Positions 57,750-64,000 of a DNA stretch of 64,000 bases are shown piece after piece. The notes under the pieces were generated by a model. It did no database searches and was not told the origin of the DNA. It saw nothing but the letters and a program-made list of their open reading frames with translations. Within the stretch, counting starts at the first letter, position 1, and the number at the start of each line of letters is the position of its first letter. The DNA comes from Heligmosomoides polygyrus polygyrus (taxonomy: Eukaryota > Nematoda > Chromadorea > Rhabditida > Heligmosomidae). The stretch is from NCBI GenBank assembly GCA_947396885.1, contig OX377202.1, positions 35,207,407 through 35,271,406 on the forward strand, read 5' to 3'. Both the position numbers and the translations under genes were made by a program.

Positions 57750-60700
57750 ATGTCGCTCTTCTTCCACAAGAAAGCGATATTGGCTAGCGCAGAAGCCGTT
57801 AAAGGGCTTTTCGATAAGTATAAAGCATATACACAGAAGATCGTATATCCCGATGACGATAAGAAACGTCAAGAAGAATGCACAGCTAATTCAGTGCTTC
57901 TTAGCTCATGTCTAAGTCAAGTAAAATTGGCGAGCGAAACTATGCACAGCAAAATTGACAAAATGGAGGAATTTTATCACTCCACGAAATCAAAATCTGA
58001 GCAAAAAGAAATCCTGGCAGACATAGAAGAGTTCGATAAAGAATCTCAATATTCGGAAGTGTTGAAAGAAGCGACATCATTTGCTTGCAACATTGAATCG
58101 CGGATAGCATATGCCAAAAGTGAACTGCAAAAGGTACAGCTAAGGCTGAGAATACCAGCATCACATCCAGGTGCATCCCAGCTCAATGATGGAGATTCCA
58201 ACTTCATCAATGATCAAGGCAGTAGTGCCACACAACTGACAAGGGGCTCACGATCAGTGAGGGTACCATCAGTAAAACTACCGGCGTTTAATGGAAACCC
58301 AGAAGAGTTTCCCGAGTACTGGGCGGTATTTGAAACGCTAGTACACGACAATAGTGAGATCTCCACTATTGAAAAAATCGCCCTACTCAAAGAAAGCCTC
58401 AAAGGTCCAGCAGAGAAGGTGATTAGAGGTATAAAACCTATACCCGATAATTATCAGTGGATGGTGGATGCCGTAACCAAAAGGTTTGGCAACAAACCAA
58501 CAAATAGATCAACGATAGTGCAAAAACTATTCGATTTGCAACCTGCGTCAAAGCAAGGACATAGTTGTCAAGAATGCTTTGACACAATAAAAACCCTAGT
58601 CAACCAAATGGTGTCAGCTGGGTACGACATTCGGAACACGTGCGATCCCATGTGGAGTGAAACTATACTACAGAAGTTTCCATACGAAATTGTGCGAGAC
58701 ATCCTCGTTAAAAATCAAAGCACCGATACCCTCAAAATCGAGGAACTCCTGGATGCGCTAGAAAAAGAAATCTGCGCCAAGGCTTATGTGGAACAACGAC
58801 TAGGTTCCACCTACTCGTACAAAGAGCGTGACAACAGGGCTCAGCGCCACTGTCAATCAGTCCTCTGCATATTTTGTGGTAAGACAAACCACAATTCTAT
58901 GGTGTGCAGAACCATGACCGACCGCCAACAGCGTCGGGCAGTCCTGAAGGAAAAAAGGGCTTGCTGGAAATGTTTCCAAACAAATCATTCCAGCAGTCAC
59001 TGTCAAAAGTCCAACTGCACAACGTGCGGCAGCACACATCATCCCTCAGTGTGCACGGCACAAGACCGGTCCAGGCAGATCCCTGGAATCTTAAACCCAC
59101 CGCAAACAAATCGGTGGCCGAGAAATGATAACCATAACGGTAATATCAATAACAGGGCAGCTCAAAGGCCCCAGATACCAAATAGAGAGCGCACTAGCGC
59201 TGGTATCGACTCACGTCGTAATCATTCGAGCGGAAACCAACCGCTCTATTCCAATCAGAACACTGGAAATGAGGTTACATTTCCTGATCTGTCAAACAGA
59301 AGTGAACAGCTAGTTCTCATGACAGCTGAAGGAAACGTGTGGAATAATAAAGACAGCAGTCTTGAAAAAGTACTGTTTTTCTTTGACACTGGAGCTCAGA
59401 AGACAGTGATACAAGAGTCTCTAGCAGAAAGACTTGGCCTTCCGAAAACCACTACGGAAACCTGCATTATGTCAGGAATCGGCGGTTATACGGAGAAGTT
59501 TGAAAGCCACATAGTATCTCTGAAAGTATGTACCGCTCACGGCAAAGAGATCAACCTGGCTATTCAAACTAAGCCAATCATAACAGGAGGATTTCCTTCG
59601 GTTAAGTTAGCAGAAATTGATCAAGAATTTCTACAAAATGAAGGGATCTTCATAGCGAACTCAAAGGTCCGTGGAGAACGCCAACTGCCACATATCCTTG
59701 TTGGACTAGACCGCTACTATGATCTAGTAGTTTCGAATACGACCGATACACGAACTCCATCAGGTCTGCATATTGCGAAAACAGTATTCGGTCCAACCAT
59801 CTATGGTCGCGGTATCATGGACACAACCGATTCCACAGCCATGTCGCATTCAATGACATCTGTATTGGAGATTTCGGATAGTGATAACATCCAAAGAATG
59901 TTTGAACTAGAAAGCCTAGGTATCGAACCAATGGAGAATACGAAAGACGATAGCACTTTCAAGTATTTTGAGGAGTACTCCTCATTGATTACCTTTGCTA
60001 ATGGGTATATCACGGCGCCATTCCCGCTAAAGGACAGCGTAAGTGACCTGAGCGACAACTACGGGGTCGCGATCAAAAGGCTTGCCGCGCTGCAGAAACA
60101 GCTTCAAGCAAACACTGCACAGCAACAGTGGTACTCTAAGATACTGAGTGATTACGAAAGCCAAGGTGTGATCGAAAGGACATACGACCTTGACACGAAC
60201 GCCATTGGCAAATACTACATGCCGCATTCAGGCGTTTGGCGAGAAACAAAGAAAACCCCCCTCCGGATTGTGTTTGACGCATCGTCAAAAAAGAGAGGAG
60301 AGCAGTCTCTTAACGACGTTATTTATAAAGGCGAGTCGTTTGTCAACAAAATCCACGACATATTAATCGCAAGTCGTTTAAGCAAATTTGTGCTGCTGTG
60401 CGATATAGAAGCAGCGTTTACACAAATTCGCATACCTGCTCATCACAAAGATCTTTGTCGATTCCTTTGGGTAAAACAGCCCAGCCTACCTCTTACACAG
60501 GGCAACATAGTGGAATACCGTTTCACTAGACTACCTTTTGGAGTCACAGCTTCGCCAAGCATATTGAACATGGCGATCTTTGCGTACCTGCAGTCACAAA
60601 AATGCAGCTTAGCAACAGAGATAGCTTCAAATCTCTACGTTGACAATATTTTGTTAGTTGCAAACACTGTAGAGGAAACTTTGCAGAAGTATGAACTATC

Positions 60701-63700
60701 CAAAGCATTATTCGCTCGGATAGGAATGAATCTCAGAGAGTACGTTTCGAACTCTGAGCTCGTTAATGCAAGGATCCCCTCCTATGATCGGTTACCTTCT
60801 GGGTCGATAACATATCTTGGTGTGGACTATGATACCATAACCGACCGGTTCACTGTGAAGGCAACGTTTCCATTAAAACAAGATCCTACGAAGCGTGATA
60901 TAGTCAGCCAGCTGAACTCCATTTATGATCCGTTGGGAATTATCAGCCCGCTTCTCATCCATTTGAAGTCCACAATGAGAGAGATCCTCTCATCTAATCT
61001 TGACTGGAACAGCCGAGTTCCTCACGAACTACGTGATAAATGGAATAGGCAATGCAGTGAAGTCAATAACACTGTATTAAGTGTACCACGACTGTTATCA
61101 CCATTCTTGGCGACTAATAACAGCAGAACCGCTCGCCTTTGGGTGTTTGCAGATGCAAGTAAAGTGGCGATATCAGCGTGCGCTTTCATCCAATCACAAG
61201 AAGGTGATACCGTATCACAAATCATGTGCGGGAAGAGTCGACTGACTCCAAAAAAGAACGAGCAAACAATTCCTCGTTTGGAACTTCTTGGTATCCTGAT
61301 AGCAATGAGATTAGCCGTCAGCATTGAGAAGACTGTCAACACCAAAATAGCTACAGTTAACGTCGTCACAGACAGTGAAGTAGCACTGTGTTGGATAAAG
61401 TCCTCACGAAAGCTTCCTGTATTCGTTGCCAATCAGTGTATGCGAATACGCAAGCTAAAGGGGCAACTTGAGACAAACAACGTGATGGTACAATTTTACC
61501 ACGTACCCACGGCATACAACCCAGCTGATGCTGGCACAAGAGGATTGTCAAATGAACAAATTCTCGACCACAGCTGGCTCCAAGGCCCACGTTGGTTAGA
61601 AGGTGAACTCAAGTCCAAACTTTTGAAACCCATAGATGTGATTCAATCTCGCGGAAGTGATGAGGAATGCGACAGGCCAGTAATAATTAGCCTTCCACAC
61701 GCTAGCAGTACTTACACAGTTGAGCATGTCTTTGACCTTTCACGGTTCTCCCGGCTGTCTACAGCCCTACGCTCAATAGCAAGTGTTGGGAAGTTCCTTC
61801 ACCACCTCATTTCGAAAGTGAATGAAAAAAGGCAATCGCCACTCCTAATCGGGGTGATCGCAAAGTTTGGGCTCCAAACTGAAATTGACGCTAATGACAT
61901 GAATTTTGCTGCAACACTGCTCCATGCTGATGTTCACAGGAACATTAATGAGAAGGAACTCAGCAACAGGTTCCGCAATATGCAAATTGTCCGCGACAAA
62001 TACGGCGTTATAAGGCATATATCGCGAATGCAGCACGCATGCATTCCAGCGGACTCGAAGTCCCCAATCTATCTCCCAAACAGAGGAGATGCAACAAGGC
62101 TCGTATTAACAGCCATTCACAATGATAACTTTCACTGTGGCAAAGATCAGACCTTATCACTGGCCAGGCAACAGTACTGGATCCCTCGTGGGTCTGGATC
62201 CTTTAAAACCTACCTAAGAAATTGCACGGTCTGTAAAAGATGGCAAGGACTACCATTTGGTCCCCCCGCTATGCCATCGCTACCGGCAGATAGGGTGGTG
62301 ATAACAAAACCATTCCGAAATGTGGGATGTGACTTTATCGGTCCGTTCACATCAAGTTCGGACGAAAGCATGTACATCTGTCTGTACACATGCTTAACGA
62401 CCAGAGCGGTTCACCTAGAAGTAGTGGAAGACATGTCCGCTGGAGCCTTTCTGAACTGCTTCGTGCGGTTTATTTCTAGAAGAGGTGTTCCTCACTTAAT
62501 TCGTTCTGATTGTGGAACCAATTTTCGATTAGGCTCAAAGATAATCGAAGAACTATCAAGTTCCAACAGCTCAGGGCATTCCGTAATGAGCTATAGTGCC
62601 GATAACGGTATACAGTGGGTTTTCAATCCTCCCGCTAGTCCATGGATGGGCGGTGTCTGGGAAAGACTGGTCGGTTCCGTAAAACGGTGCATGCGCAAAT
62701 CAATCGGCCGAAAGAAACTAAATTTCGGCCAAATGTGCACGGTCGTTGCTACTATCGAAGCAACTATCAATACACGACCACTTACAAAGATAAGCACTAC
62801 CGATTTAATGGAGATCCCATTAAGACCGGTCGATTTCCTTCAAGGAAACGTAAAATTTGCCGTACAAGATTCTAAGACATTGAATGACCCGGATGACCCA
62901 TTATATGAGACGGAGTACATAAAAACAAGACAGCAAGCCTTGGAAGCGCTAAGCTACTCTGAACAGATTGCCAACAAATTTTGGGCAAAATGGAGCTGCG
63001 AGTACCTCACCTTGCTTAGAGAATCGCAAAAGCTTTATCTAAAACAGCGTAGGCACATAGCAAGGTCGATCCCAGAAAAGGGTGAAATCGTCCTCATAGA
63101 ACAAGAGTTGTTGCCTCGAGGATGCTGGGTGTATGGGAAAGTGGTTGATCTAACCGTCAGTCACGATGGCCTGGTGAGATCAGCTAAAGTCCTTACTCCA
63201 AACGGACATGTCCTGCAGAGACCTCTAAACAAGCTATATGCCCTCGAAGTTCGATGTAGCGAAAATACATCAGACAATGATGTACAAGCATCCCCATCAC
63301 GTGAGAACACATCTGAACAAATCCGAATACTTCCGCCCAGGTCAGCAAAAACCAAGGCATACGAAGTCATCAGAGAGTTCGAGAACAGCTTAGAAGATCC
63401 TAGCTCCACTCAGCTCGTGGCATGCGAGCAGGTGCCTGACTCACTTGACATCATCACATTGACGTCAAAGCAAAGGGGAAATCCACTTTCCTTTATAAAA
63501 GGAGCAAAAGCAAATATAATGCTTATGATAATCACATTTGCTGCTCTGCTAGCTAAGACAGACGCAACTTACGCTAGTTGTGAGAATGGCATAGTGAAAA
63601 TACCTGGAAGGAATGCCACTTTTGAACTATGCTTCAATGAAGAGTGCAAAATATTCCAAGGCGATGGACTTGGAAAGACTTACAAGCTTCCAATCTCCCC

Positions 63701-64000
63701 GCTATACAGCACAACTGACGTTAAGTTGAAGCATGGAGAAGACACATTTGTCACAATCTGTGCTAATCCCGATTTCTGTTCGAGATCCAACACGTTACTT
63801 AGCATATCATTGCTAGGAAATCCACACTGTTGGCCGGTTGGAGCAATTGCAAGCGTAGCCGTTATCACGTATCTGATAGCTCTATTCATGTTTACGCTTG
63901 TTGGTATCATCATATACCTTATCAAGAGCAGGAGTAGTGTGGCTGCACCAGCTGTCCAGATTAACTGTATCAGTGGTGACCACGTGGAAAATATTGGACT
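57750..64000 (+). CDS. BEL/Pao retroelement gag-pol-env-like polyprotein, open to the window edge
   Basis: From the ATG at 57750 the frame is open for 2083 codons with no stop. In order: a gag region with a DUF1759-type segment (about residues 170-315); three Cys-His knuckles (CIFCGKTNH at 373, CWKCFQTNH at 405, CTTCGSTHH at 423); an aspartic protease with FDTGA (Asp 546); a reverse transcriptase with LCDIEAAFTQIRI (Asp 885) and YVDN (963-966); RNase H with FADAS (Asp 1135); and an integrase with a His-Cys zinc region (about 1457-1494) and catalytic Asp 1528, Asp 1587 and Glu 1638. A DUF5641-like domain (about 1740-1832) follows. After that come a signal-like hydrophobic segment (about 1923-1942), a short Cys-containing ectodomain and a second membrane segment (about 2030-2060). 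This suggests an env-like third region that continues beyond the window. It is an intact-looking, retrovirus-like element; activity is not shown by sequence alone. Confidence 0.9.
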   Translation, partial: MSLFFHKKAILASAEAVKGLFDKYKAYTQKIVYPDDDKKRQEECTANSVLLSSCLSQVKLASETMHSKIDKMEEFYHSTKSKSEQKEILADIEEFDKESQYSEVLKEATSFACNIESRIAYAKSELQKVQLRLRIPASHPGASQLNDGDSNFINDQGSSATQLTRGSRSVRVPSVKLPAFNGNPEEFPEYWAVFETLVHDNSEISTIEKIALLKESLKGPAEKVIRGIKPIPDNYQWMVDAVTKRFGNKPTNRSTIVQKLFDLQPASKQGHSCQECFDTIKTLVNQMVSAGYDIRNTCDPMWSETILQKFPYEIVRDILVKNQSTDTLKIEELLDALEKEICAKAYVEQRLGSTYSYKERDNRAQRHCQSVLCIFCGKTNHNSMVCRTMTDRQQRRAVLKEKRACWKCFQTNHSSSHCQKSNCTTCGSTHHPSVCTAQDRSRQIPGILNPPQTNRWPRNDNHNGNINNRAAQRPQIPNRERTSAGIDSRRNHSSGNQPLYSNQNTGNEVTFPDLSNRSEQLVLMTAEGNVWNNKDSSLEKVLFFFDTGAQKTVIQESLAERLGLPKTTTETCIMSGIGGYTEKFESHIVSLKVCTAHGKEINLAIQTKPIITGGFPSVKLAEIDQEFLQNEGIFIANSKVRGERQLPHILVGLDRYYDLVVSNTTDTRTPSGLHIAKTVFGPTIYGRGIMDTTDSTAMSHSMTSVLEISDSDNIQRMFELESLGIEPMENTKDDSTFKYFEEYSSLITFANGYITAPFPLKDSVSDLSDNYGVAIKRLAALQKQLQANTAQQQWYSKILSDYESQGVIERTYDLDTNAIGKYYMPHSGVWRETKKTPLRIVFDASSKKRGEQSLNDVIYKGESFVNKIHDILIASRLSKFVLLCDIEAAFTQIRIPAHHKDLCRFLWVKQPSLPLTQGNIVEYRFTRLPFGVTASPSILNMAIFAYLQSQKCSLATEIASNLYVDNILLVANTVEETLQKYELSKALFARIGMNLREYVSNSELVNARIPSYDRLPSGSITYLGVDYDTITDRFTVKATFPLKQDPTKRDIVSQLNSIYDPLGIISPLLIHLKSTMREILSSNLDWNSRVPHELRDKWNRQCSEVNNTVLSVPRLLSPFLATNNSRTARLWVFADASKVAISACAFIQSQEGDTVSQIMCGKSRLTPKKNEQTIPRLELLGILIAMRLAVSIEKTVNTKIATVNVVTDSEVALCWIKSSRKLPVFVANQCMRIRKLKGQLETNNVMVQFYHVPTAYNPADAGTRGLSNEQILDHSWLQGPRWLEGELKSKLLKPIDVIQSRGSDEECDRPVIISLPHASSTYTVEHVFDLSRFSRLSTALRSIASVGKFLHHLISKVNEKRQSPLLIGVIAKFGLQTEIDANDMNFAATLLHADVHRNINEKELSNRFRNMQIVRDKYGVIRHISRMQHACIPADSKSPIYLPNRGDATRLVLTAIHNDNFHCGKDQTLSLARQQYWIPRGSGSFKTYLRNCTVCKRWQGLPFGPPAMPSLPADRVVITKPFRNVGCDFIGPFTSSSDESMYICLYTCLTTRAVHLEVVEDMSAGAFLNCFVRFISRRGVPHLIRSDCGTNFRLGSKIIEELSSSNSSGHSVMSYSADNGIQWVFNPPASPWMGGVWERLVGSVKRCMRKSIGRKKLNFGQMCTVVATIEATINTRPLTKISTTDLMEIPLRPVDFLQGNVKFAVQDSKTLNDPDDPLYETEYIKTRQQALEALSYSEQIANKFWAKWSCEYLTLLRESQKLYLKQRRHIARSIPEKGEIVLIEQELLPRGCWVYGKVVDLTVSHDGLVRSAKVLTPNGHVLQRPLNKLYALEVRCSENTSDNDVQASPSRENTSEQIRILPPRSAKTKAYEVIREFENSLEDPSSTQLVACEQVPDSLDIITLTSKQRGNPLSFIKGAKANIMLMIITFAALLAKTDATYASCENGIVKIPGRNATFELCFNEECKIFQGDGLGKTYKLPISPLYSTTDVKLKHGEDTFVTICANPDFCSRSNTLLSISLLGNPHCWPVGAIASVAVITYLIALFMFTLVGIIIYLIKSRSSVAAPAVQINCISGDHVENIG

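Overview
The window reads as genomic DNA of a nematode, most likely a clade V strongylid such as a hookworm. The reasons are short exons with TTTCAG-type acceptors, splice acceptors placed just before initiator ATGs (the layout of spliced-leader trans-splicing), and a dense mix of RTE and CR1-like LINEs, mariner, piggyBac, hAT-like and Penelope-like pieces, a tRNA-derived SINE and a BEL/Pao element. The species is inferred; no marker gene fixes it. There is one 200-N assembly gap (16372-16571). There is no sign of bacterial organisation.

Host genes. The clearest are two tandem paralogues on the minus strand encoding TLC-domain (TRAM/LAG1/CLN8) multi-pass membrane proteins. Gene A spans 12093-24054 and gene B spans 33340-45179. 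I could rebuild each as eight exons with matching phases. Six internal exons have identical lengths (71, 83, 83, 75, 119 and 124 bp); the first exons are 105 and 108 bp. The predicted proteins are 280 and 255 aa, and most of the length difference is in the last exon. Other host signals are weaker: a plus-strand membrane-protein exon near 7.5 kb, a plus-strand terminal exon with PY motifs at 10759-10998, a plus-strand terminal exon at 20863-21066 inside gene A, and a decayed, possibly VPS13-like stretch at 5.0-5.5 kb on the minus strand.

Layout. 0-7 kb: repeats and decayed coding pieces, including a TIR element whose ends are built of 20-21 bp subrepeats. 7-11 kb: plus-strand membrane-protein exons and a SINE. 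12-24 kb: gene A, whose introns hold an inverted pair of Penelope-like 3' ends, an RTE LINE nested in a mariner, a foldback element and a hAT-like composite. 24-33 kb: intergenic repeats (SINE, mariner, RTE fragment, TTAA-bounded piggyBac derivative, large foldback, Tc1/mariner derivative). 33-45 kb: gene B, with a second LINE, a mariner derivative, SINEs and a second hAT-like copy in its introns. 45-54 kb: mostly noncoding, with two inverted-repeat elements and a SINE. 54-57 kb: a foldback element split by a CR1-like LINE. 57-64 kb: a BEL/Pao retroelement with a putative 5' LTR, a tRNA-Gly primer-binding site, a leader with three 73-bp repeats, and a single uninterrupted reading frame (gag, protease, RT, RNase H, integrase, env-like start) that runs off the right edge.

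The most notable items are the intact BEL/Pao frame with an env-like extension, the TLC gene pair, and the nested insertions that can be dated against each other by their target-site duplications.
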